A stretch of DNA of 64,000 nt from CAWFZT01 sp963820415. Its GTDB lineage: Bacteria; Chloroflexota; Anaerolineae; Anaerolineales; Anaerolineaceae. The translations under genes and the position numbers were made by a program. Below are positions 44,777 through 53,209 of this stretch, piece by piece. The notes below the pieces were generated by a model. It was not told where the DNA came from and made no database searches. It saw only the letters and a program-made list of their open reading frames with translations. How positions within the stretch are numbered: position 1 is the first letter of the stretch; the number at the start of each line of letters is the position of its first letter. Location: contig CAWFZT010000004.1 in NCBI GenBank assembly GCA_963820415.1, positions 620,001-684,000 of the forward strand, written 5' to 3'.

Positions 44777-46378
44777 ATGACCTCAAAAGAAAATTTCCTT
44801 TACCGTATCCCCATTTATCCATTTTTACTAGGCATATACCCGGTTCTATAACTTTGGCAGGCCAATTACTTCCAGGTGCTGGCCTTCGTCATCCCTCCAA
44901 ACCTTTTTCTGGCTGTGGAAATATGCGTGCCCGTTTTTTTACTCCTCTGGCTGGTTTTGCGCAACCCCTTGAAAGCGTCAGCTCTGGCAGGCCTGTTATT
45001 GGTTATGTTTTATACTTATGGGTCGGTATTTTCGCAGATCGATAATATGAGAGTAGCTGGCATAATGATCGGCCGTCACCACTTTTTCCTTCCGTTGTGG
45101 TTTTTGATCACGGCTGTGGCAGCCTTCTTTCTCATCTGTTCCCGCTCGAATTTTCACAATTTCAATTTGATATTAAACCTGGTCAGCCTTGTCCTGGTGG
45201 TGGGCACCCTGGCGCAGATTATATATTTCTGGGCAGGTTCTATGCCTTTTCAGCAGAAAACGGAAAGAAAATCGGCCGATACCACACTCACCAATGCGAG
45301 CCAGAACGCCACCTATAATCGTCCGGATGTCTACTATATCCTCATGGATGCTTACTCCCGCCAGGACCTGCTGCAACACGAGGTTCACTACGACAACAGT
45401 GCTTTTGTCCAGCACTTGAAGGATCTTGGTTTCAGCATTCCTGATTGTAGCCAGAGCAATTACATCAACACGGATTACTCAATGAGCGCCACGTTGAACA
45501 TGAATTACCTGGATGCATTAGGTTTCTCTATCCCTGCCCTGGCGAACGGCAATGCTGAACAGATGCTCACCCCAATTGTTAAAAACAACCTCGTGTTCAG
45601 CAAATTCGAAGACCTGGGTTACCAGACGATCGCCTTCCACACTCCCTATCCGCTCACCGATATCACCAATGCGGATATCTACTATGATTATGAGCAAACG
45701 GCGGCGCCTTCCCAGAGGGTAGAAAAATCCAATTTCCGCTACATGTTTCTTAAAACTACGCTAATCCGGGCGGCGATTGACGCCCAGGAAAACTCACCAC
45801 AGGCTTTTTCGGCCCTGCCGGCCTGGCTGATCCAGTTCATCAATCCCAAGGACACCCGTTTTGACAGCCGGAATTACCGCCAATACCTGCAGAACATTTA
45901 TGATTTCGAGACGATTGAAAAAATCCCGGCCATCCCGGGCAAAAAATTTCTCTATGCTCACATGTTGACTACTCACCCACCTTTTACCTTCACCCCCACC
46001 GGCGCTTTTCGGATGAATTTTGTTGATTCCCCCGAGGCCTATGTCGATCAAGTCAAGTATGCAAACATCCGCCTGATCCAACTAGTGAAAGATCTCTTAG
46101 CAAAATCGACCATTCCTCCGATAATCATCATTCAGGCAGACCATGGATACACAATGCCATACGATCTTGCCATTAAACCTCGATTCTTAAATGCTTATTA
46201 TTTACCGGGAAATGGGGCGCAGAAGCTTTATCCCAACATTACCCTGGTCAATACTTTTCGTCTAATTTTTAATACCTATTTTGGCGGCAACTATCCTTTA
46301 CTGCCCGATAATTCTTACTGGCTGGACAAGAGTTTTCCGGGTGGTTCCAAGCTTTTGGCGAAGAGTTGCGTCCACTAA
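44777..46378 (+). CDS. Alkaline-phosphatase-superfamily (sulfatase-like) membrane protein with an in-frame TAA near its start
   Basis: The expected N-terminus (MTSKENFLYRIPIYPFLLGI) starts at ATG 44777 but meets TAA at 44849-44851, codon 25. Reading continues in the same frame as LWQANYFQVLAF, so this is a substitution rather than an indel. A GTG at 44876 would still give 500 residues but lose the first membrane helix. Four to five helices precede an extracellular domain with DVYYILMDAYSRQDLLQHEV, HMLTTHPPF and IIIQADHGYTM, the metal-binding layout of phosphoglycerol-transferase/sulfatase enzymes. It may be a surface polymer transferase or a damaged gene. Confidence 0.7.
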
Positions 46379-46526
46379 AATTTTTAGAAATTAGTTGAAG
46401 TGAAAATGATTTCTTTTCCACTCAGGCTGGCATCGAACAAGCAGCCTGATCCTGGTTGTAAACCTTAAAAGGGGTGCATACGGTCGATATGTTCCTCAGG
46501 GATAGGATATAATCAATAAAAATCGC

Positions 46527-46937
46527 GTGAAAATGCCAAGAATTGCTTCGATTCGATCGTTCCTTTTCATTGGCTTGCTGCTGAGCCTGTTTGGCTGGGG
46601 CGGGCTGGTGTATGTTATTATGTACACCCTGCCAACCCTCGGCCCACGCTGGTTGTTTTTCTTTTTCCTGGTGATAGGCATGAGCGGTGCTTCCATGCCG
46701 GTGATTGCTTTCTTGCACCTGCGCTTTCCCGCCGATCCCCCGTCCGCGCCGGGGGTAGTCGTCAGGCAGTCGATCTGGGTCGGAATTTACGGAGGATTGT
46801 TAGCGTGGCTGCAGCTCGGGCGCGTGCTGGATACTGCCAGGGCCGTATTCCTGGCTGCTGGCTTCATTCTCATCGAAATCCTGCTGCGCCTTCGTGAACG
46901 CAGCCAGTTTAGACCCACAGATTCAGATGGTGAATAA
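46527..46937 (+). CDS. Small membrane protein of unknown function
   Basis: A 136-residue protein with four hydrophobic segments (FLFIGLLLSLFGWGGLVYVI, then LFFFFLVIGMSGASMPVIAF, and a helix pair near SIWVGIYGGLLAWLQLG). It resembles short integral proteins found often in Chloroflexota, and I do not know its role. A TATAAT at 46508-46513 lies close upstream. Its end overlaps the selA start by 11 bases, so it is likely the first gene of the selA operon. Confidence 0.6.
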   Translation: MKMPRIASIRSFLFIGLLLSLFGWGGLVYVIMYTLPTLGPRWLFFFFLVIGMSGASMPVIAFLHLRFPADPPSAPGVVVRQSIWVGIYGGLLAWLQLGRVLDTARAVFLAAGFILIEILLRLRERSQFRPTDSDGE

Positions 46938-48294
46938 CTTACGATCATTGCCCTCGGTAGACCATATTTTACGCACGCGCGCAGCGGCGGAGATGGTGGC
47001 CGAATATGGCCGTCCCTTGACGCTGGACGCTATCCGTTTTGTGTTGGAAGGGCTACGTACGGTAGTCATCTCCGGGGATACCATCCCAAACCGTGGCAAC
47101 ATCCTCGACCTGGTCAAAAAACGCATGGAATCCTGGCTGAAGCCGACCTTGATTCCGGTGATCAACGCCACCGGGGTCATCCTGCACACCAACCTGGGGA
47201 GAGCGCCGTTGTCCCAGGATTCTTCGCGCGCCATCCAAAACTTGACCGGCGGTTACTGCACCCTGGAATATGACCTGGATCGGGGAGAGCGCGGCTCGCG
47301 CTCGCTGCATGCCGGAACACTGCTTACTCGCCTGACCGGCGCCGAGGATGCCCTGGTGGTCAATAATAATGCTGCGGCAGTGCTGCTGGTTTTGAGCGCG
47401 CTAGCGCGGCATAAAAGCGTGATCATTTCCCGCACGCAGTTAGTTGAAATCGGTGGAGGATTCCGCATCCCGGATGTCTTGCGGCAATCGGGGGCGAGAC
47501 TTTACGAAATTGGCACCACTAACCGGGTCAATCTCCAGGATTATGAACAGGCCATGCAGGAACCGGCTGCTCTGGTTCTTCGTACCCATCATTCCAATTT
47601 CAAGATCATCGGTTTTACCAGCGAGCCTGAGCTGATCGATGTTGTCGCCATGGCTCGCCAATACGGCTTGCCGGTCGTGGATGACCTGGGTTCAGGTACT
47701 CTGATCGATACGGCGCGGTTTGGCCTGGAACACGAACCGACTGTACAGGAATCTTTGGCCGCAGGGGCTGATGTCGTGTGTTTCTCAGGCGACAAGCTGT
47801 TGGGTGGGCCGCAGGCCGGTATTATTATCGGGCGGAAAGAATTGCTAGCGAAGATGAAGCGCCATCCCCTGGCGCGCGGAGTGCGCGCCGACAAATTATG
47901 CCTGGCAGCCCTGGCAGTCACCCTGTTACACTACTTGAAAGATGAAGCGGAGCGAAAGATCCCTATCTGGCAAATGATTGCTACCACACCCGAGCAAATT
48001 CAGGCTCGCGCCCATCATTGGTTTGAAGTGGTTGGGGCAGGACAGGTGATTCCAGGCCTTTCCACGGTCGGAGGAGGCAGCCTTCCGGAGGAAACCTTAC
48101 CCACTTTCCTCCTGGCGCTGGATGTACGCCAGCCCAATCGTTTTCTGAGCAGGCTGCGCCAGGTGAATCCGCCGGTGATCGCAAGGGTCGAAGCTGATCG
48201 GGTCGTATTCGATCCGCGCACGGTACTGCCAGAACAGGAGGGCGCTCTGCTGGTCGGTATTCAAAACGCCCTGGGAGTAAAAACCAAAGTATGA
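46927..48294 (+). CDS. selA: L-seryl-tRNA(Sec) selenium transferase
   Basis: A 455-residue PLP enzyme that converts seryl-tRNA(Sec) to selenocysteinyl-tRNA(Sec) using selenophosphate. LRSLPSVDHILRTRAA is the SelA N-terminal start, INATGVILHTNLGRAPLS and EYDLDRGERGSRSLHAGTLL are core motifs, and the PLP Lys is in CFSGDKLLGGPQAGII. Full length. ATG 46927 is favoured, and GTG 46894 is also open. Its presence means the cell makes selenoproteins. selB, selC and selD are not in the window. The next gene overlaps by 4 bases, and a UGA-containing gene lies two genes further on. Confidence 0.95.
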   Translation: MVNNLRSLPSVDHILRTRAAAEMVAEYGRPLTLDAIRFVLEGLRTVVISGDTIPNRGNILDLVKKRMESWLKPTLIPVINATGVILHTNLGRAPLSQDSSRAIQNLTGGYCTLEYDLDRGERGSRSLHAGTLLTRLTGAEDALVVNNNAAAVLLVLSALARHKSVIISRTQLVEIGGGFRIPDVLRQSGARLYEIGTTNRVNLQDYEQAMQEPAALVLRTHHSNFKIIGFTSEPELIDVVAMARQYGLPVVDDLGSGTLIDTARFGLEHEPTVQESLAAGADVVCFSGDKLLGGPQAGIIIGRKELLAKMKRHPLARGVRADKLCLAALAVTLLHYLKDEAERKIPIWQMIATTPEQIQARAHHWFEVVGAGQVIPGLSTVGGGSLPEETLPTFLLALDVRQPNRFLSRLRQVNPPVIARVEADRVVFDPRTVLPEQEGALLVGIQNALGVKTKV

Positions 48295-49526
48295 AAACAG
48301 ACCTTGATCTCTTAATGCAATCCTCCGGAATTGATGCTTTATTAGTTACCGGGCCATCTCTCCACAACCCGGCTATGGTTTACTTTACTGGCCTGGCGCA
48401 CGTAAGTCAGGCAGACCTGGTCAAGCGCCGCGGTCATCCAGGGCTGCTCTTTCATGCCGCGATGGAGCGAGACGAGGCTGCCAAAAGTGGCTTGGAATTA
48501 TGCAGTTATTCCAATTACCCGATAATGGATCTACTGAAAGAGAGCGGTAACGACCGAAGAAAAGCAGTTGTCCTGCGCTACCGGCGGATGTTGGCGGATG
48601 CAGGTATAACCTCTGGTCGGATAGCGCTGTATGGCCAGACTGACCTCGGCAAAGGTTATGCCCAATTTAAAAATTTGCAGGGCGCCATGCCAGCGGTTGA
48701 ATTCGTGGGTGATCTCGACAAAGACGTTCTACTGGAAGCGATGTCAACCAAGGACGCCGTGGAAATTGAGCGAATTCGGCAGATGGGGAAAGTGACCACA
48801 CGGGTAGTGGGAAGTGTGGCAGATTTCCTCTCCAGCCGCCCGGTTAAGAATGGCGCCCTGGTGGGTCTGGATGGCGATCCTCTGACAATTGGAGAAGTCA
48901 AAAGCCGTATCAACCTTTGGCTGGCAGAAGGAGGAGCTGAAAACCCGGAGAGTACCATCTTTGCCATCGGTCATGACGCCGGTGTTCCTCACAGCGCTGG
49001 GAACCCTCAGGATGTGCTTCGCCTGGGACAGACCATCGTGTTCGATATTTATCCCTGCGAAGCCGGCGGCGGCTACTTTTACGATTTTACGCGGACCTGG
49101 TGCCTTGGTTACGCTCCGGATGAAGCGCAGGCGCTTTACGAACAGGTGCTGGCAGTGTACCGGCAAATTATGAGTGAACTGAAGGTAAATGCGCCTTTCA
49201 AGGATTATCAGCGGCGCACCTGTGAATTGTTCGAAGCGCAAGGGCATCCGACTGTGATGACCAATCCACAGACTGAAGTGGGTTACGTCCACAGTGTAGG
49301 GCATGGTGTTGGCCTGCACATTCATGAGCGCCCCTTCAGCGGCATTATGGCTCCTGATTCTGATATTTTGGCCCCAGGAGCTGTAATAACCATCGAGCCT
49401 GGTCTTTATTACCCGGAACGAGGCCTGGGAATGCGCCTGGAGGATACTGTATACGTGCGGCCAGATGGGGCTTTTGAGATCCCGGCCGAATATCCGCTGG
49501 ATCTGGTTTTACCTGTAGGACGGTAA
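48291..49526 (+). CDS. M24-family aminopeptidase P/prolidase-like protein
   Basis: A 411-residue creatinase/prolidase-fold protein. The N-terminal domain (residues 1-165) is followed by the pita-bread domain with metal ligands in VFDIYPCEAGGGYFYDFTRT (Asp pair region), VGHGVGLHIHERP (His), ITIEPGLYYP (Glu) and GMRLEDTVYV (Glu). It would cleave Xaa-Pro dipeptides or related substrates. It overlaps selA by 4 bases, so it belongs to the same transcript. Confidence 0.88.
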   Translation: MKTDLDLLMQSSGIDALLVTGPSLHNPAMVYFTGLAHVSQADLVKRRGHPGLLFHAAMERDEAAKSGLELCSYSNYPIMDLLKESGNDRRKAVVLRYRRMLADAGITSGRIALYGQTDLGKGYAQFKNLQGAMPAVEFVGDLDKDVLLEAMSTKDAVEIERIRQMGKVTTRVVGSVADFLSSRPVKNGALVGLDGDPLTIGEVKSRINLWLAEGGAENPESTIFAIGHDAGVPHSAGNPQDVLRLGQTIVFDIYPCEAGGGYFYDFTRTWCLGYAPDEAQALYEQVLAVYRQIMSELKVNAPFKDYQRRTCELFEAQGHPTVMTNPQTEVGYVHSVGHGVGLHIHERPFSGIMAPDSDILAPGAVITIEPGLYYPERGLGMRLEDTVYVRPDGAFEIPAEYPLDLVLPVGR

Positions 49527-50573
49527 ATTTGGACATTAAAATCTGACTCTTTTTCACCTGCTCGCATCCTTGGGATTGAATCTTCCTGTGATGAAACGGC
49601 TGCTGCAGTAATCGAGAACGGCCGCGCGTTGCTCTCCAGCGTGGTCGCCTCGCAGGTAGATCTGCATGCCCGTTATGGAGGTGTATTCCCCGAGGTGGCT
49701 TCGCGCCAGCATATCCGCACCATCTATGCCGTGGTGGAAGAAGCGTTAAAGGATGCCCACCTGGATCTCGGGGATGTGGATGCGATTGCCGTTACGCGTG
49801 GTCCTGGCTTGGCTGGTTCCCTGGTTGTTGGGGTTAATACAGCCAAGGGGCTGGCGCTTGCCTCCCATCGCCCTCTGATTGGGGTCAACCATCTCGAAGG
49901 GCATATTTATTCTTCGTGGGTCTACCTGGCGGATATGCTTCATGCTCCGCCTCAACCGCAGTTTCCCTTGATGGCTCTGCTGGTGTCTGGCGGTCACTCC
50001 GAGCTCGTTTTGATGAAAAATCACCTTAATTATCAGCGACTCGGCGCTACCCTGGACGATGCCGCCGGAGAAGCTTTCGATAAGGTGGCGCGTCTATTGA
50101 ACCTGTCCTATCCTGGCGGACCTTCAATCCAGAAGGCGGCCGAAGATGGCAACCCGCGCGCTTTCACATTCCCTCGTGCTCGACTGGAGGGCACCTGGGA
50201 CTTTTCCTTCAGCGGCTTGAAAACCGCAGTCCTGCGATTGGTGCGTAAATACGAGGAAGAAAACCGGCACGTGCCAGTGGATGATATTGCCGCCAGTTTT
50301 CAGGCGGCCGTGGTAGATGTGCTGGTCAGCAAAACCCTGGCCGCGGCCAGGGCCTTTTCTGCCAAAGAGATTGTGGTCGCTGGAGGAGTCTCTGCAAACC
50401 GGTCGCTGCGCGAAACATTCCTTTCCCAAAAAGTATTTCCGGTGCATATCCCGCCTCTCTCGCTCTGCACAGATAACGCCGCCATGATCGCTTCGGCAGG
50501 CTACTTCCGGTATACCAGCGGACAGCGTGATTCCCTTGACCTGGACGTGCTGCCGACCTGGCCCTTGTCTTAA
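49527..50573 (+). CDS. tsaD: tRNA N6-threonylcarbamoyladenosine synthase subunit TsaD, unusual start
   Basis: About 340 residues. RILGIESSCDETAAAVIENG is the ASKHA start and must be included. HIRTIYAVVEEALKDAHLDL, then GVNHLEGHIYSSWV (metal His pair) and FSGLKTAVLRLV are standard. No ATG, GTG or TTG lies in frame upstream of these residues. Either ATT 49527, right after the previous stop, is used, or one A is extra or missing in the run 49538-49541, in which case TTG 49529 would give MDIKSDSFSPARILGIES. The enzyme makes t6A37 in tRNAs reading ANN codons. Confidence 0.9.
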   Translation: MWTLKSDSFSPARILGIESSCDETAAAVIENGRALLSSVVASQVDLHARYGGVFPEVASRQHIRTIYAVVEEALKDAHLDLGDVDAIAVTRGPGLAGSLVVGVNTAKGLALASHRPLIGVNHLEGHIYSSWVYLADMLHAPPQPQFPLMALLVSGGHSELVLMKNHLNYQRLGATLDDAAGEAFDKVARLLNLSYPGGPSIQKAAEDGNPRAFTFPRARLEGTWDFSFSGLKTAVLRLVRKYEEENRHVPVDDIAASFQAAVVDVLVSKTLAAARAFSAKEIVVAGGVSANRSLRETFLSQKVFPVHIPPLSLCTDNAAMIASAGYFRYTSGQRDSLDLDVLPTWPLS

Positions 50574-50585
50574 CCTTATCGTTAC

Positions 50586-51275
50586 ATGGAGAAAATAATG
50601 GAAGGATTTTTGGATAATGGTTTGAAAAAACAGGTGCGCCTGGTTTTTGAGGATATGAAGGAACCGGTAACTATTCTTTTTTTTGGCAGCGCTGCGCAAT
50701 GCGAATACTGCGAAGAGACCATCCAACTGCTAACTGAGGTGACTGCTCTATCTGATCTGCTGGCTTTGGAAGTGCACGATCTGGACGAGGAAAGTGAACT
50801 GGCCAGCCGTTATCACGTTGACAAAGCGCCTGGCTTGGTCATCGGAGGAGGCCGGGGCGAAGAGATTATCGATTTTGGCATTCGCTATTATGGCGTACCG
50901 GCTGGCAGTGAGTTCGGCGCGCTGATCAACGACCTGCTGACCGTGTCGAAGCGCGAATCCGGCTTGAGCGAAGAAACGCTCGTTTTCCTGGCCGGTCTAA
51001 AAGAACCGGTGCATTTAATGGTCTTTTCTACACCCACCTGACCTTACTGTCCACAAGCCGTGGTGCTTGCTCATCGCATGGCGCTGGAAAGCCCTCTGGT
51101 CGAGGCGGAGGCAATCGAGGCGACTGAATTCAGGGAGTTAGTCGGAAGGCATAACGTCTCAGGTGTTCCACAGACGACGATCAATCATGGGGCCCGGGAT
51201 GTGGTTGGAGCTGTCCCAGAACACTATCTGGTAGCCGAGATCGAAAAAGCATTAAAAAAGGAAAGTGGTTCTTAG
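50586..51275 (+). CDS. Selenocysteine-containing protein disulfide oxidoreductase (PDO/glutaredoxin-like), UGA at codon 152
   Basis: A 229-residue protein if the TGA at 51039-51041 is read as selenocysteine. It has two thioredoxin folds. The first holds AAQCEYCEETI (Cys39, Cys42). In the second the sequence is VFSTPT-TGA-PYCPQAVVLAHRM, giving U152-P-Y-C155 where PDO proteins have CPYC. The frame and family similarity continue unbroken on both sides, ending SGVPQTTINHGARDVVGAVP and EIEKALKK. Length fits PDO (about 225). A stem-loop lies 17 bases after the TGA. selA is upstream in the same run and OsmC directly downstream. A simple nonsense mutation is the alternative. Confidence 0.85.
51042..51080 (+). 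promoter_or_regulatory. Candidate bacterial SECIS element
   Basis: CAAGC (51054-51058) pairs with GCTTG (51065-51069) around the 6-base loop CGTGGT, which starts 17 bases after the TGA. Bacterial SECIS hairpins sit just downstream of the UGA with a small apical loop containing G near its start. A competing stem CCAC/GTGG (51051-51054 with 51060-51063) is also possible. The lower stem is weak, so this is only a candidate. Confidence 0.55.
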
Positions 51276-51289
51276 GAGAAGAAGCTGGA

Positions 51290-51703
51290 ATGGATGCAAG
51301 AGTAACCTGGAAACAAAATCTGTCTTTTACAGGTACGGCCAACAGCGGTTTCACCATCCCGCTAGGGACTGCCGCGCCGGCAGGCGATAACGACGGCACT
51401 TCACCGATGGAGTTATTAGGAATCAGCCTGGCGGGCTGTACAGGTATGGATGTCATCGATATTTTGAGGAAAAAGCATCAGGATGTGACTGGCTTTGAAG
51501 TGCGCGTGCATGGCGACCAGGCTGCTGAACATCCGCGCGTTTTCACCCATATGTTGGTTGAATACGTAGTCACCGGCCATCACATCGAGCAGGAAGCAGT
51601 AGAAAGAGCAGTGGAGCTATCGGTGACCAAGTACTGCTCGGTCCTGGCAATGCTGAAGAAAGCTGCTGAGATCGAGCATAAGATCACCATTCTTGAAGAT
51701 TAG
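51290..51703 (+). CDS. OsmC-family peroxide reductase-like protein
   Basis: A 137-residue OsmC/Ohr-fold protein. The two redox Cys are in SLAGCTGMDVIDIL (Cys near residue 49) and VTKYCSVLAML (near 113), as in OsmC-like thiol peroxidases, both encoded by normal Cys codons. It would reduce organic hydroperoxides with electrons from a dithiol partner. TTAGGAGAAG precedes ATG 51290. It lies 14 bases after the selenocysteine PDO gene, a likely electron donor by position. Confidence 0.88.
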   Translation: MDARVTWKQNLSFTGTANSGFTIPLGTAAPAGDNDGTSPMELLGISLAGCTGMDVIDILRKKHQDVTGFEVRVHGDQAAEHPRVFTHMLVEYVVTGHHIEQEAVERAVELSVTKYCSVLAMLKKAAEIEHKITILED

Positions 51704-51711
51704 GCTTAGGC

Positions 51712-53194
51712 TTATTTATTTTCGCCGGCGGCGATCTGGCTGGCTTTATCCGAGCAGATGCAAGCGCGCACCTGCTGTGAAAATTTTTTCAGGTAGCCCT
51801 GGTAGACTGACGGTCCTGCTTCCACAATCCAGCCTTCCAGGTCGAATGCCAGGACGCCATCGGCGGGAATCCATTCGCCATTGTATTTCCGGGCGATGTG
51901 CACGTGCGATCCGGTGGCTTCTCCTCCTTCGCAAGAAGGATGTCCTAACGGATCACCGACTTTTACCACAGCGCCTTTCTGCACCCTGCCATCGGTTGCC
52001 AGGTGCAGGTAGAAGACCACCCAACCGGTACGCTCGTCGCCATCCCCATCCAGGTCGAGGATCACCCCCTCAGTATCAGAGCGATCGATCACGCCATCCG
52101 CAACGGCGGTAGCCCATTCCTGGCTGGGGGCGCATCCAGTAACTGCAGATGGAGGAGCGAAATCCAGTGCTGCAAAGGGGTCACCTGTGCCCCAGCCGGT
52201 GTGAGGCCCACCGGTAAACGCCCAGGTTTTCCCCGGTAGAAACGGGAAATCGAATGAAGGCTGTCTCAGGCTGCCCGGAATATGTGGCTTATCATCTTTC
52301 CAGGGATCGCCGAACAAGCTACGATACACGCCCAGGAAACCATGGTCGTGGGTGGCGCGCTCGTAATCATCATTGTTATATAGCCCGGAATAATAATATT
52401 GCAGGGCAACGGTGGCGGAATTTTGCCAGGGGTCCGGGCGTTCCAGACTTCCATCCAGGTGTACGAACTGAGTAATCCGGCCAATTCGCCAACCATAATA
52501 GGCATTATTTAGCAGGTTGGCAGCCCATAAAAGCTGCTTGTAAAGCCCCAGGTGAAGGTTATCATGGTAGCCAAGAGGGAATTGGCTAGCCGAATCGGGC
52601 GGGGGTGTGTCCTGGGTCAAGGCTCCAGTCTGGTACTCCAGCAGAACCAGTAACAGGCGCGGGCTGATGCTAAAGTTGGTAGCAACAATATCAACCAGCT
52701 CACCCCCGCTGACAATTTCGCCGCTGGCTGCATCCTGGTAATTCTTCAACCAGCCTGGCTGGGCATTGACAAACTTGACCGTATCAAACCCAATTTGAGG
52801 AGGCCCATTTACAAACAGGTCATCCGGAAGGATGTGAAAGGGGCTGCCCCACAAAGCCTCGTAATAGATTGGGATTTTCATCGGCATGCCGGGCGGTAAA
52901 GTAGTGGCATCGTCCGGGATAATCGGGTTGGCCGCACGTATTTCTTTCACGGTGGTGTTGAAATGGACAGCCAGAGCAGGCAGGTTGTCGCCGGTCTGGA
53001 CAGTGTAATCAACCAGCTCACCGGGAGAATAAGCCGGCCGGGTGGGTAAAGGGGTTGGCAAGGGTAAATTTCCAGCCTGCAGTGTAGGTGTTGAACCGAC
53101 CGGTTCGGTCGGGGGACTCGAACTCGGTGGAAGGGACGCAGCTTACTAACAACCCGGCTATTAGCACCAGGCTGAGTATGGTTTGCTTGATCAT
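51712..53194 (-). CDS. LysM-M23 lipoprotein 1 (frameshifted near its start as sequenced)
   Basis: About 493 residues when repaired. MIKQTILSLVLIAGLLVSC (start 53194) is a lipoprotein signal. The frame then breaks at the C-run 53111-53115, where one base seems extra. Next come a LysM domain (YTVQTGDNLPALAVHFNTTV, residues about 55-100), a helical region (SISPRLLLVLLEYQTGAL) and a degenerate-spaced M23 peptidase domain with His in GGPHTGWGTG, Asp in AALDFAPP and HxH in GSHVHIARKYNGEW. It is predicted to bind and cut peptidoglycan or a similar wall polymer outside the membrane. It is the first of three tandem paralogs. Confidence 0.82.
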
Positions 53195-53209
53195 TTTTTT
53201 CTATTCACA

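Noticed and set aside
44849..44851. The in-frame stop in the sulfatase-like gene as recoding
   Set aside because: It is TAA, for which no amino-acid recoding is expected in bacteria, and the position is not a redox residue.
51039..51041. The TGA as a plain nonsense mutation or as two separate genes
   Set aside because: Possible, but it falls exactly on the catalytic Cys position, the frame is otherwise intact, and selA is in the same gene run; selenocysteine fits better.
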